From: Mesorhizobium sp.
GTDB lineage: Bacteria; Pseudomonadota; Alphaproteobacteria; Rhizobiales; Rhizobiaceae
Direction of reading: 5' to 3'
NCBI GenBank assembly: GCA_004020875.1
Contig: SAPZ01000002.1
Span: 186,001 to 250,000 of the forward strand
Length of the DNA: 64,000 nucleotides
Part shown: positions 17,538 through 26,830 of the stretch, one piece after another
Numbering within the stretch: the stretch's first letter is position 1
Layout of the letters: every line of letters begins with the position of its first letter
Notes under the pieces: model-generated
Databases searched by the model: none
What the model was told of the DNA's origin: nothing
What the model saw: only the letters and a program-made list of their open reading frames with translations
Made by a program: the position numbers and the translations under genes

Positions 17538-18629
17538 TCAGGCCGCGAGCCGGTCGCAGACGTTCCCGGTGATTTCGGCGGTCGATGATTTTCCCTTCAG
17601 ATCCGCGCTGAGCAGTCCGCCTGCCAGGCACGCTTCCGTCACGCGGCGGATTTGCTCAGCGGCTCGGAGCAACCTTTCGTCGCCATGTCCGCGGCCGAGC
17701 CAGTCGAGCATGGCCGCCGCCGACAGGATCGTACCGTAGGGATTGGCGATCCCCTTGCCGGCAATGTCCGGCGCGGAGCCGTGCGCCGCCTGGAAGAAGC
17801 CATTTGCGTCGCCGACCTCCGCCGACGGCGCCATGCCCATTCCGCCTACGGTCGCCGCCGCCAGGTCCGAGAGGATGTCGCCGAACATGTTCTCGCTGAC
17901 GATGACGTTGAAATGGCCGGGCTTCAGAACGAGATGCATGGCCATGGCGTCGACCAGCGCATGTTCCGTTTCGATGTCGGGATAGTCCTTCGCCACCTCG
18001 TCGAAGACGGAGCGGAAAAAGGCGTAGCTGCGCAGCACATTGGCCTTGTCGCAGCATGTCACCCGGCGAACGCCGTCGCGCGGCGCGCCGTTCGACTGGC
18101 GCGCCAGCTCGAAGGCCTTGCGCACGATCCGCTCGATGCCGGCGCGCGTCTGGACGAGCGTGTCGACCGCCACTTCGCCGCGCAGCAGCGCCCCCGCACC
18201 GCGCGCAGCGTAAAGCCCTTCGCTGTTCTCGCGCAGGATGACATAGTCGATATCGCCGGCCTTTACCCCGGTGAGCGGGCTCGTCACCCCTTCGAAGAGC
18301 CTGATCGGGCGGATATTGGCGTAGAGGTCGAGCTCGAAACGGAGCCTCAGCGTGAAATCGAGCCCCGCTTCCGTGCCGTCCGGATAGATCACGCCCGGCA
18401 GGCCGCCGGCGCCGTGCAGGATCGCGTCCGCCGCCCGGCACGCCTCGAAGGTCGGCTGGGGAAAGCTCTGCCCTGTCTTCAGAAAATGCTCGGCGCCGGC
18501 CGGATATTCGGTGAAGCGCAAAGGGCAGCCCGGCCCGAGCGCTGCCTTCACCACCTCGACGGCCGCGGCGCAGACCTCGGGGCCGATGCCGTCGCCATGC
18601 ACGACCGCGATCTGGTAAACATCCTTCAT
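17538..18629 (-). CDS. Isocitrate/isopropylmalate/tartrate-type dehydrogenase
   Basis: A 363-residue NAD-dependent beta-decarboxylating dehydrogenase: HGDGIGPEV at the N-terminus, RENSEGLYAARG near 140, and the metal-binding DAMAMHL and MFGDILSDLAA segments near 225-250. The combination with a hydroxyacid oxidase and an SDR favours a tartrate, D-malate or related substrate over leucine or TCA-cycle duty. I prefer the ATG at 18629, which has GAGGG seven bases upstream, over a TTG two codons earlier. Confidence 0.87.
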   Translation of the reverse strand: MKDVYQIAVVHGDGIGPEVCAAAVEVVKAALGPGCPLRFTEYPAGAEHFLKTGQSFPQPTFEACRAADAILHGAGGLPGVIYPDGTEAGLDFTLRLRFELDLYANIRPIRLFEGVTSPLTGVKAGDIDYVILRENSEGLYAARGAGALLRGEVAVDTLVQTRAGIERIVRKAFELARQSNGAPRDGVRRVTCCDKANVLRSYAFFRSVFDEVAKDYPDIETEHALVDAMAMHLVLKPGHFNVIVSENMFGDILSDLAAATVGGMGMAPSAEVGDANGFFQAAHGSAPDIAGKGIANPYGTILSAAAMLDWLGRGHGDERLLRAAEQIRRVTEACLAGGLLSADLKGKSSTAEITGNVCDRLAA

Positions 18630-18656
18630 CGCCAATCCCTCAGGAGCCGCAGATAT

Positions 18657-19400
18657 TCAGATGCATTTGCCGCCGTCGACATTGAGGTCGACGCCGGTGA
18701 TCATGCTGGCTTCGTCGGAGCACAGGAACGCCGCGGCGTTGCCCATGTCCTGCGGCGTCGACAGCCGGCCGATCGGGATGGTGGCGACCACGCGGGCGCG
18801 GTTTTCCTCGCCGGAACCGATGAAGGTGGACAGAAGCGGCGTGTCGCCAGCGACCGGATTGATCGCGTTGACGCGGATGCCGAAGGGCGCGAGCTCCACC
18901 GCCATCGCCCGGGTGGCGGCGATCGCCCAGCCCTTTGAAGCGTTGTACCAGGTGAGGTTCGGCCGCGGCGAGACGCCGCCCGTCGAGGCGACATTGAGGA
19001 TGGCGCCCGACTTGATCGATTTGAAATGCGGCACCACCGCGCGGGCGCCATTGTAGATCGAGCGCATATTGACGTTGGCGATGCGGTCGAACAGGCCTTC
19101 GTCCATCGTCTCTAGCGGCAGCGGCGGCTGCGCCACGCCGGCATTGTTGACGAGTATGTCGAGCCCGCCGAAGGCAGCGCGCGCCAGGTCGGCGGCCGCG
19201 ACAAAACTCTCCAGCGTCGAGACGTCGCCCGCAATCGGCCGCACCTTGCCGCCGGCTTTACGAGCGACGCGGGAAGCCGCGGCATCGTCACGGTCCATCA
19301 GCACGACGGACGCGCCTTCCTCGACGAATTTTTTGACGATGCCTTCGCCAAACCCCGACCCGCCACCGGTGACGATGGCGACCTTGCCAGCAAGTCTCAT
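18657..19400 (-). CDS. SDR-family NAD(P)-dependent oxidoreductase
   Basis: A 247-residue classical short-chain dehydrogenase. The cofactor motif TGGGSGFGEG is at about 11-20, NNAG near 90, the catalytic Ser in NVASTGG and the Tyr and Lys in YNASKG near 153-157. The C-terminal LNVDGG is typical. It reduces or oxidises an alcohol/ketone pair. It heads an operon with the beta-decarboxylating dehydrogenase and the hydroxyacid oxidase, and is divergent from the aldehyde dehydrogenase at 19543, so the four genes may form one catabolic route. Confidence 0.88.
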   Translation of the reverse strand: MRLAGKVAIVTGGGSGFGEGIVKKFVEEGASVVLMDRDDAAASRVARKAGGKVRPIAGDVSTLESFVAAADLARAAFGGLDILVNNAGVAQPPLPLETMDEGLFDRIANVNMRSIYNGARAVVPHFKSIKSGAILNVASTGGVSPRPNLTWYNASKGWAIAATRAMAVELAPFGIRVNAINPVAGDTPLLSTFIGSGEENRARVVATIPIGRLSTPQDMGNAAAFLCSDEASMITGVDLNVDGGKCI

Positions 19401-19542
19401 ATCTGTTCCTCCGTTGCCGGCAACATCGGGGAAGACGCGCGCGTTGCACAGTCCAATTATCTGAACGCCCTTTTAGCTTTCCTTGTTTGAGGTCGCCCGA
19501 AGCGGGAGTAATAGTCGCCTCGGAATTCGCGAGGAGGAGACG
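19401..19542. promoter_or_regulatory. Divergent promoter region between SDR and aldehyde dehydrogenase
   Basis: 142 bp separate two divergent start codons, so both promoters and any shared operator must lie here. The part around 19455-19495 is AT-richer than its surroundings. A strong ribosome-binding site (GAGGAGGAGA) precedes the + strand start. No clear operator repeat was found by eye. Confidence 0.5.
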
Positions 19543-21039
19543 ATGACGCTGAACTTCGACCCGAGGGCGAAGGCCACGACGCTCTACCACGGCGAATTCC
19601 GGCCGATGTTCATAGGCGGCAAGTGGGTCGCGGCGCAGTCCGGCGAGGTCATGCAGGCGCTGAACCCGGCGACGGGCGAGGTGCTGGCGACGGTGCCGCG
19701 CGGCGGAGCCGCGGATCTCGACGCGGCGCTGGCCGCCGCGCGGGGCGCGTTCGAGGGGCCCTGGTCCAAGTTCTCGCCCTACGAGCGGCAATGCGTGCTG
19801 CTGCGGATCGCCGACCTCTTCGAGAAACATTGGGAAGAGCTCAGCGTGTCAGACACGCTCGACATGGGACTGCCGATCACCCGCACGCTGGCCAACCGGC
19901 GCCGGGTCATCGGCATGCTGCGATTCTATGGCGGCATGGCGACAGCGCTGCATGGCGAAGCGATCGACAATTCGATCCCCGGCGAGATCGTCACCTTCAC
20001 CCGGCGCGAGCCGGTCGGCGTCGTCGGCGCGATCATTCCCTGGAATGCGCCCACCGCCGCCTCGGTCTGGAAGATCGCGCCGGCTCTCGCCGCCGGCTGC
20101 ACCATCGTGCTGAAGCCTTCGGAGGACGCATCGCTGACGCCGCTCCTGATCGCGAAGCTGATGCAGGAAGCCGGCGTGCCCGACGGTGTTGTCAACATTG
20201 TCACCGGGACCGGCGCCGAGGCCGGAGCGCGGCTCGCCGAGCACCCGGACGTCAACAAGATCGTTTTCACCGGCTCGACGCTGACCGGCCAGGCGATTGC
20301 CCGGGCTGGCGTGACCAACCTCAAGCGCGTCTCGCTGGAGCTCGGCGGCAAGTCGCCGATCATCGTCTGCCGCGACGCCGACATTGAAAAGGCCGTGCCG
20401 GTCGCGGCGATGGCGGTGTTCGTGCATTCGGGCCAGATCTGCATTGCAGGCTCGCGGCTGTTCGTGGCGCGCGAGATCCATGACGAGTTCGTGCGCCGGG
20501 TCGCCGAGTTCGCCGGCAAGCTGCGCATCGGCCACGGCATCGAGGCGGAGACCGAGATCGGCCCGCTGATCAACGCCAGGCAGGCCGGCAAGGTCGAAGG
20601 CTACATCAAGGCCGGCAGCGACGAAGGCGCCAGGCTGGTCGCCGGCGGCTCAAGGCTGACGGGCGAGCTCTATGACGGCGGCAACTTCATCGCCCCAACT
20701 GTCTTCGGCGCGGTCTCGGACAAGATGACGATCGCTCGGGAAGAGATCTTCGGTCCAGTCATTTCGGCGATGCCTTTTGACACGCTGGACGAGGCCGTCG
20801 CGCGTGCCAACGCGACGCCCTACGGCCTGGCGGCCGGTATCTTCACCACCAATCTCGGCACCGCGCACAAGCTCGCGCGCCGCGTCAAGGCCGGCTCGGT
20901 CTGGGTCAACATGTATCATGCCATCGACCCAGCCGTTCCCTTCGGCGGCATGAAGATGTCCGGCTACGGCCGCGAGGGCGGCGTCGAGCACCTGCATGAA
21001 TATCTGGAGACGAAAGCGGTCTGGATTCAGACGGATTGA
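19543..21039 (+). CDS. Aldehyde dehydrogenase family protein
   Basis: A 498-residue aldehyde dehydrogenase. PWNAP is near 167-170, the base in LELGGK is Glu266, and the nucleophile in SGQICIAGSR is Cys300. The ATG at 19543 is chosen because it sits behind a strong Shine-Dalgarno sequence; a longer open frame upstream shows no homology. It is transcribed away from the SDR operon and converges on a LysR gene 70 bp downstream. Related to betaine-aldehyde and phenylacetaldehyde dehydrogenases; substrate not assignable. Confidence 0.9.
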   Translation: MTLNFDPRAKATTLYHGEFRPMFIGGKWVAAQSGEVMQALNPATGEVLATVPRGGAADLDAALAAARGAFEGPWSKFSPYERQCVLLRIADLFEKHWEELSVSDTLDMGLPITRTLANRRRVIGMLRFYGGMATALHGEAIDNSIPGEIVTFTRREPVGVVGAIIPWNAPTAASVWKIAPALAAGCTIVLKPSEDASLTPLLIAKLMQEAGVPDGVVNIVTGTGAEAGARLAEHPDVNKIVFTGSTLTGQAIARAGVTNLKRVSLELGGKSPIIVCRDADIEKAVPVAAMAVFVHSGQICIAGSRLFVAREIHDEFVRRVAEFAGKLRIGHGIEAETEIGPLINARQAGKVEGYIKAGSDEGARLVAGGSRLTGELYDGGNFIAPTVFGAVSDKMTIAREEIFGPVISAMPFDTLDEAVARANATPYGLAAGIFTTNLGTAHKLARRVKAGSVWVNMYHAIDPAVPFGGMKMSGYGREGGVEHLHEYLETKAVWIQTD

Positions 21040-21109
21040 TATTCAGGTGAGGCCGGCCTGCAAATGGCGTTACCAGTGGCTTTCTGCACTAATCCTTAAA
21101 GCCCCGTGC

Positions 21110-22006
21110 TCAGTGCGCCAACTCGCGCAGATTGGTACGGATCAGGTTCATCAGCTGTTCGGAGAAGGAGTGGTGCACATAGCCGCGCGCGGTGATGATG
21201 CCGACGGAGCGGTGGGCGTCGCGATGGTCGATCGGCACCACCCGCATGCGTTCGTCATTGCGTGAGATGGCGATGCCCGGTACCACGCAGACGCCCAGCC
21301 CCGACGACACCAGCGCCACCGCCGTCTGCGCGCTTTCGACTTCATATTGCGGCTTGAGTTCGATGCCTTCCGCGGCCGTCAGCCGGTCGAGAAGGCCGCG
21401 CACCGCCGTCTTTCGGTTGAGCAGGATCAGCGGGAAGCGCTTGAGGTCGGACAGATTGAGCTTCTTCTCGCCGCCATAGATCTCGGTCGGGATGCAGGCC
21501 ATCAGCGGATCGTCCAGGATCGACTCGAATTCGAAGTCGTTGAGGTTCGGCAGTTCCGGGCCGAGATAGAACTCGACCTCCTGCTGCTGCAACAGCGCAA
21601 GCGCCGCCTGCGGCGGCGTCTCGATGACCTCGACGATCGAGCGCGGATAGCGCAATTTGAACGTCGCCAATATGTCGCCCAGCCGGCTCGCCGCCAGCGT
21701 CGGGGCGCAGGCGATCTGCACCTTGCCCTTGCGTCGCGCGGCGATCTCGATCAGCCGGTCGAGACTGGTCTGCACCTGCGACATCGCATTGGCGATCTCC
21801 TCGAACAGAACCTGGCCTTCCGGCGTCAGGCTGGCGCGCTGTGCCGTGCGGATGAAGAGCGAGATGCCGATCTGTTCCTCGAGGTCACGTATCTGCATGG
21901 AGACGGCCGACGGCGAGCGGTTGCTTTCTTCGGCCGCGCGCCGGAAGCTGCCGTTTTCAGCAGCAAGCAGGAACGTCTGCAGAAGTTTGAGGTTGATGCT
22001 GGACAT
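21110..22006 (-). CDS. LysR-family transcriptional regulator
   Basis: A 298-residue LysR regulator: N-terminal winged helix-turn-helix at about 5-65 (LLQTFLLAAENGSFRRAA, SPSAVSMQIRDLEEQIG) and a periplasmic-binding-like effector domain from about 92. It lies directly after the sugar-transporter ATPase gene on the same strand (103-bp gap) and converges on the aldehyde dehydrogenase. It may therefore regulate either neighbouring set. Confidence 0.9.
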   Translation of the reverse strand: MSSINLKLLQTFLLAAENGSFRRAAEESNRSPSAVSMQIRDLEEQIGISLFIRTAQRASLTPEGQVLFEEIANAMSQVQTSLDRLIEIAARRKGKVQIACAPTLAASRLGDILATFKLRYPRSIVEVIETPPQAALALLQQQEVEFYLGPELPNLNDFEFESILDDPLMACIPTEIYGGEKKLNLSDLKRFPLILLNRKTAVRGLLDRLTAAEGIELKPQYEVESAQTAVALVSSGLGVCVVPGIAISRNDERMRVVPIDHRDAHRSVGIITARGYVHHSFSEQLMNLIRTNLRELAH

Positions 22007-22109
22007 GTCCGCTCGGGCAGGTGATCTGGCCTCCTGACCTATTCAGACGCGGAAGCGTTTGCAAGGCAATAGGGCCGTTCCGGGCGTTAGCCAGCAAATC
22101 TGCTGCTGT

Positions 22110-23606
22110 TCAATGGACCGCGGCGAACATGACACGTTCTTCGGTTGCGTCCGACAGCATCATCTCCTCGACCACGCGGCCACGCTTCACGACCAGTATG
22201 CGGTCGGAAACCGCAAGGATTTCCGGCAGATAGGACGAGATGACGACGACTGCCATGCCTTGATCGGCAAGATCGCTGATGAGTTGGTGGATCTCGACGA
22301 TGGCGCCGACGTCGACGCCGCGCGTCGGCTCGTCGAAGATCACCAGCTTGGGCTGTTGGATCAGCGATTTGGCGATCACGACCTTTTGCTGGTTGCCGCC
22401 GGAAAGCTCGATCATCCGGGCGCGCTCGCTGATCTGCTTCAGCCTGAGCCTCTCGCCCCATTGCTTGGCGAGCTCCCTGGCGCGCGCCAGGGACACGATC
22501 GAGACCGGGTTGGATTTATCGGTCAGTTCGCCGATCTGCAGGTTCTCGCCGGCCGTCATCGTCTCGAAGAACCCGTCGAACTTGCGGTCCTCCGTCACAT
22601 AGACGATGCCGTCGCGCACCGCCGGCCGCGGCACGCGATAGCGCACCGACTTGCCAAGCAGGCGGATTTCGCCGCCATGGAAGATATTGCGCTTCAACAA
22701 CCCGGCGACGACCTTGGCCATCTCCGTGCGGCCGGCGCCGACCAATCCGAACATGCCGGTGACTTGGCCCGAAAAAACGGAGAAGGACGAGTTGCGCACC
22801 AGACCGGCGCAGGAGAGGTTCTCGACCGAGAGCACCTTGTCACCATAGGGGCGCGCGGTGCGCTTGACCTCGCCATGCAGCGTTTCGGTGAGCGTGCGGC
22901 CGACCATCGCCTGCACGATCGAGGCGCGGGTGAAGCCCTTGGCCTCGCCCGAAGCCACGATCTCGCCGTCGCGCATGACGGTAATGCGGTCGGCGACGGC
23001 GAGCGCCTCTTCGAGCGCATGGGTGATGAAGATGATGGCGATGCCTTCCTTCACCAGCCGCTGCAGCAGGTTGAAGAAATGGCGCTTCTCTTCCGGCGTC
23101 AGTGTCGCGGTCGGCTCGTCGAAGATGATGACGCGCGCCTTGTGGTGGACGGCGCGCGCGATCTCCACCATCTGCTTGTGCGCGGCGCCCAGCGTGCTCA
23201 CCTGCGCGGTGGGGTCGACCTGGAAACCCATGCCGGCGAGGAACTGGCGCGCTTGGATGTAGAGGCCGCGCAGCCGGTTGAACATCTTCTCTTCGCCGAG
23301 ATAGAGGTTCTGCGCCACCGTCATGGCCGGCACCAGGTTGGTCTCCTGGAACACCATGGCAATGCCGGCGCGCAGCGCTTCGGCGGGGGTCGCGAAGGAC
23401 ACCTCCTTGCCGTCGAAGAACAGCTTCCCCTCGGTCAGCTTGAACACGCCGGCCATGACCTTGGTCAGCGTCGATTTGCCGGCGCCGTTTTCGCCGAGCA
23501 GCGCATGAATCTCGCCCTTGCGCAGGTCGAAATTGACGTTCTTGAAAGCCGGGATGCGCGAGAACGCCTTGGTCGCGTCCTTGAGCTCGATGATGTTATC
23601 CGACAT
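22110..23606 (-). CDS. Sugar ABC transporter ATP-binding protein, RbsA/MglA type
   Basis: A 498-residue protein with two tandem ATPase domains, the hallmark of ribose/galactose-type (CUT2) importers. Domain 1 has Walker A GENGAGKST and Walker B IIFDEPTATLT, with a weak signature (LGAAHKQMVEIARA). Domain 2 has the usual degenerate Walker A (GAGRTE), a good signature LSGGNQQK and Walker B LVIFDEPTRGVD. It is encoded downstream of the two permeases, the binding protein and two SMP-30-like proteins, which completes the importer. Confidence 0.92.
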   Translation of the reverse strand: MSDNIIELKDATKAFSRIPAFKNVNFDLRKGEIHALLGENGAGKSTLTKVMAGVFKLTEGKLFFDGKEVSFATPAEALRAGIAMVFQETNLVPAMTVAQNLYLGEEKMFNRLRGLYIQARQFLAGMGFQVDPTAQVSTLGAAHKQMVEIARAVHHKARVIIFDEPTATLTPEEKRHFFNLLQRLVKEGIAIIFITHALEEALAVADRITVMRDGEIVASGEAKGFTRASIVQAMVGRTLTETLHGEVKRTARPYGDKVLSVENLSCAGLVRNSSFSVFSGQVTGMFGLVGAGRTEMAKVVAGLLKRNIFHGGEIRLLGKSVRYRVPRPAVRDGIVYVTEDRKFDGFFETMTAGENLQIGELTDKSNPVSIVSLARARELAKQWGERLRLKQISERARMIELSGGNQQKVVIAKSLIQQPKLVIFDEPTRGVDVGAIVEIHQLISDLADQGMAVVVISSYLPEILAVSDRILVVKRGRVVEEMMLSDATEERVMFAAVH

Positions 23607-23609
23607 CGC

Positions 23610-24704
23610 TTAACCCCGCTTGCCGCTGGCGGCCCTGGCCACGCGCACGATCCTCGACCCGCCGCGCGAGGCGACGAGCAGGTCGTCGTCAACCTCGCAG
23701 GCGCTGATCGTGCCATGCACGGTGCCGTCGGCGCGCGAATGGAAGCTCGACAGCGGTTTCATGTTGTGGTCGCAATGGACCACCAGCCCGTAGGACCTGG
23801 TGACCGCGTAGGGCTTCAGCACGTTCATCTGCTTGAGCTGGCTGCCCTGCATCGGCTCGCGGTAGTCGCGCCATGAGCCGAGCGACGGCGCCATCCAGTA
23901 GGCTTCCGGTATTTCGGCCAGCATGCGCTTGCGGTAGGTCTCCTCGCGCAGGATGAACTCCACCAGCTGGTTGCGCACCGAATAGAAGGTCAGCCAGTAG
24001 CCGGCGTTGAAAGCGGGTGCGATACGCGCCGGATAGGCCGGCAGATGTTCCAGCACCGGCACTGTCGCTTTGCTGGCAAGGTCGATGGCCAGCACGCGAT
24101 GGCGCCAGGCCTCAGTGACGTAGACGCGGTTTGACCCGGTCGTGGCGATGCCGGCGGGCCAGGCGAGCCCGTCGCGGATCAGCTCCAGCCGGCCGCTTTT
24201 CAAGTCGAGGCGCCAGACCGAACCGGAAGCGTTTTTCTGCATCAGATCGCGGCGCCAGGCGCTCGCCGGCAGCGAGGCCGAGCCGTTGGCCACCAGCAAG
24301 GTATTGCTGTCGAGGAAGGTGAGAGCAGTGACGCAGGACAGCCTGCGGGCCTCGTCGCCCGTCGCCTCGCGCCCGTCATGCAGGCCGCCGCGGATGATGA
24401 CGCCCTTGCCGTCAATGGCCAGAGCGGTCATGCCACGGGCATGGGCGAGCGCGGTGATCTCGCCTGGGGACTCCTGCAGAACCTCGGGCTTGCCGTCGGC
24501 ATCGAACCGCATCAGCAGGTTCGCGCTACTCGCCAGCATGCCCTTTTCGGTCCGCACCAGATTGTCCGCCTCAGCAAGGCCTGCGAAGAGCCCCGCCTCC
24601 TCAAGGTCCTGGTTGGGCAGCAAGGGCCCGTCGAGCGTCGGAACGGTCACCGCCCAGTCGCCACGGCCAAGGAAGCGATCGAAAAGCCGACTCACGGCGC
24701 TCAT
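23610..24704 (-). CDS. SMP-30/strictosidine-synthase-like propeller protein
   Basis: A 364-residue beta-propeller protein without signal peptide, similar to gluconolactonase/strictosidine-synthase-like proteins (GLAWPAGIATTGSNRVYVTEAWRHR, YPARIAPAF, YWMAPSLGSW). The start at 24704 overlaps the preceding permease-fusion stop (ATGA). It resembles the propeller tail of that fusion but is more divergent, so it looks like a second, tandem lactonase-like module. It may hydrolyse or bind a sugar lactone imported by this system. Metal ligands cannot be assigned with confidence by eye. Confidence 0.75.
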   Translation of the reverse strand: MSAVSRLFDRFLGRGDWAVTVPTLDGPLLPNQDLEEAGLFAGLAEADNLVRTEKGMLASSANLLMRFDADGKPEVLQESPGEITALAHARGMTALAIDGKGVIIRGGLHDGREATGDEARRLSCVTALTFLDSNTLLVANGSASLPASAWRRDLMQKNASGSVWRLDLKSGRLELIRDGLAWPAGIATTGSNRVYVTEAWRHRVLAIDLASKATVPVLEHLPAYPARIAPAFNAGYWLTFYSVRNQLVEFILREETYRKRMLAEIPEAYWMAPSLGSWRDYREPMQGSQLKQMNVLKPYAVTRSYGLVVHCDHNMKPLSSFHSRADGTVHGTISACEVDDDLLVASRGGSRIVRVARAASGKRG

Positions 24705-26818
24705 GGCTTTTTGCCCCAGTAGGAATCCGAGCTGAACCAGTTGGGGTCGGCCCCCTTCAGCGGCAGCGTCCCCATGCGGTTGTTGAAGATGCCGCAGAGA
24801 TAGAGGATGCCCTTGTGCTCGCGCATCGAGGTGATCATCGGATGCTTCTCTCCGGCCTGGTCCCAAAGGCTCTCGAGGATTTGGCCCTTCTCGTCGAAGC
24901 GCAGCACGCAGCCGGTGTTGAGGTTGGGCATCAGCCAGGCATCCTCGGACACGCGCCGCGCCATGCGGCGGCGGAAGCCGGGCATTTCCAGCGACAGGTC
25001 GAGCGCCGGCGTGCGCATGCCCATCAGCGCCAGCCAGTAGGTTCCGTCGGAGGCGCGGTTGATGTTGTCGGGATAGCCGGGCAATCCCTCGATGACCCGC
25101 TCGATCCTGCCCTTCTTCGGCCCGTCGAAATAGTAACGGCTGATGCGGCAGGCCCAGCTCTCCGCGAACAGCACCGACTGGCCGTCGAAGGCGGTGCAGA
25201 TGCCATTGGGGAAGACAAGGTTCGATAAGAGCGTGCGGGTCGAACCGGATTTGGGATCGTGGACGATGATGCGCCCGTTGCCGCGGCTCTCCAGCGCGTC
25301 CGCATACCAGTCGTGCATCTCGAAACGGACAGTGGCCTCGGAAAACACGATGCGGCCATCGGGAAGGATGTCACAGTCGTCGGCAAGCTTCATGGTCGAG
25401 TCGTCGACCACCGATGTCAGCGAGCGGTTGGTCTCGGCGGTGAGCAGCTTCACCTCGCCTGTCGGCGAGACCTGGTAGAGGCCCATGCCGGCGACGCAGA
25501 TGACTAGGTTATCGTCGCGGTCGAACGCCATGCCGAGCGGCGAGCCGCCGATGTGGGCGAACACTTCGCTGTCGGTGTAGTGCGGCGGCTGGAAGCGCAA
25601 TATGTCGCCCTGGCGGCTGCCGGTATAGAGCCGGTCCTGCCGGTCGAAGATAACGTCCTCGGCGCCGTCGAGGAAGCCGAGGCCGATGACGCCGACATCC
25701 TTCAGTCGGTCGTTCACCGCCATTGGCTCGCCGGGCGCGGTCGAGATCGCCTGCGGCATCTTGGCGAAGGTCGGCGAGATATAGACGCTGCGCAGGATCT
25801 TGTGACGGTTCTTCACCCAGCGCACGTCGAGCATGACCGAGAGCAGCAGGACGAGGCCGAGGATCAGATAGTTGACCGGGCCAGGCACGGCGAGCGCAAG
25901 CAGGCTGTTCGATAGGACGAGCACGAAGATCGTTCCCATCAAAGCTTTGGCGACCGAACCGCGTCCGCCGCCGAGCGAGATGCCCCCGAGCACGGTCGCG
26001 GTCAGCACCTGCAGCTCGAGGCCGGTGCCGATATCGGACGCAGCACTTCCGATGCGGGCCGAGAAGAAGAAGCCGGAGAGCGCCACCAGAACCGAGCAGA
26101 GCACGTAGGCGCTGAACAGGGTGAAGCGCACGTTGATGCCGGCATTGTAGGCGGAACGGCGCGCGCCGCCGACCGCGAACAGCCGCCAGCCATAGCGGGC
26201 TCGCGACAGCACCAGGTGGATCACGATCGCAATGATCACGAACACCGCGAAGGACGTCGGAACGCCCCAGACCGTGCCGAAGCCCAGAAAATCATAGGTC
26301 GGCGAATCCGGGCCACTCGTGACGATCGCTGTCGAGACATGCGGGAAGACGATGTCGAAGGTGGATCGGTAGATGATGAGCGTGACCAGCGTGGTCAGGA
26401 ACGCCCGCATGCGCAGGAAGCCAACGAGAAAGCCATTGATGGCGCCACAGACGACGCCGAGACCGAGGCAGGCCAACAGGCCGGTCCCAAAACTCCACTG
26501 CTCGACATTCATGCCGTAGAGCGTGACCAGCACGGCGAGCGCGAAGGTCGAGCCGACCGAGAGATCGATGCCGCCGGACACCATCACGATGGTCATGCCG
26601 AGCACGACAAGGCCGAGCTCGGCGGTCTGGCCGCTGAGATTGGTCAGTGTCGTCATGTCGAAGAAGCCCGGCACGATCGCGCCGAAGATCGCACACAGGA
26701 TCACCAGCGCCGTGAAGGGGATGACGCTGTCGATCCATTTCTTGGTCAGGATCTCCCCGACCACGTGGTCGGGGAGCAGACGGTAGCGCCAGCGCACAAG
26801 GCTTTCGGCCATGCTCAT
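24701..26818 (-). CDS. Fusion: CUT2 ABC permease plus SMP-30-like propeller
   Basis: A 705-residue protein with two parts. Residues 1-340 are a ribose-type permease with about nine or ten membrane helices and the family segments GMTIVMVSGGIDLSVGS (74-90) and LGGISLGGGRGS (277-288). Residues about 375-700 are an SMP-30/strictosidine-synthase-like propeller (GFLDGAEDVIFDRQDRLYTG, PNGICTAFDG, PGYPDNINRASDGTYW). RbsC-type permeases have a cytoplasmic C-terminus, so the propeller should face the cytoplasm and could act on the sugar as it enters. The reading frame is continuous, with no stop or frameshift at the junction. Ordinary CUT2 permeases are about 320-340 residues. Confidence 0.88.
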   Translation of the reverse strand: MSMAESLVRWRYRLLPDHVVGEILTKKWIDSVIPFTALVILCAIFGAIVPGFFDMTTLTNLSGQTAELGLVVLGMTIVMVSGGIDLSVGSTFALAVLVTLYGMNVEQWSFGTGLLACLGLGVVCGAINGFLVGFLRMRAFLTTLVTLIIYRSTFDIVFPHVSTAIVTSGPDSPTYDFLGFGTVWGVPTSFAVFVIIAIVIHLVLSRARYGWRLFAVGGARRSAYNAGINVRFTLFSAYVLCSVLVALSGFFFSARIGSAASDIGTGLELQVLTATVLGGISLGGGRGSVAKALMGTIFVLVLSNSLLALAVPGPVNYLILGLVLLLSVMLDVRWVKNRHKILRSVYISPTFAKMPQAISTAPGEPMAVNDRLKDVGVIGLGFLDGAEDVIFDRQDRLYTGSRQGDILRFQPPHYTDSEVFAHIGGSPLGMAFDRDDNLVICVAGMGLYQVSPTGEVKLLTAETNRSLTSVVDDSTMKLADDCDILPDGRIVFSEATVRFEMHDWYADALESRGNGRIIVHDPKSGSTRTLLSNLVFPNGICTAFDGQSVLFAESWACRISRYYFDGPKKGRIERVIEGLPGYPDNINRASDGTYWLALMGMRTPALDLSLEMPGFRRRMARRVSEDAWLMPNLNTGCVLRFDEKGQILESLWDQAGEKHPMITSMREHKGILYLCGIFNNRMGTLPLKGADPNWFSSDSYWGKKP

Positions 26819-26830
26819 CGGAAAGTCCGT

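Noticed and set aside
22059..23876. A 605-codon open frame on the plus strand
   Set aside because: It is the reverse of the RbsA-type ATPase gene and its composition (His, Asp, Gly, Arg rich) is typical of an antisense shadow.
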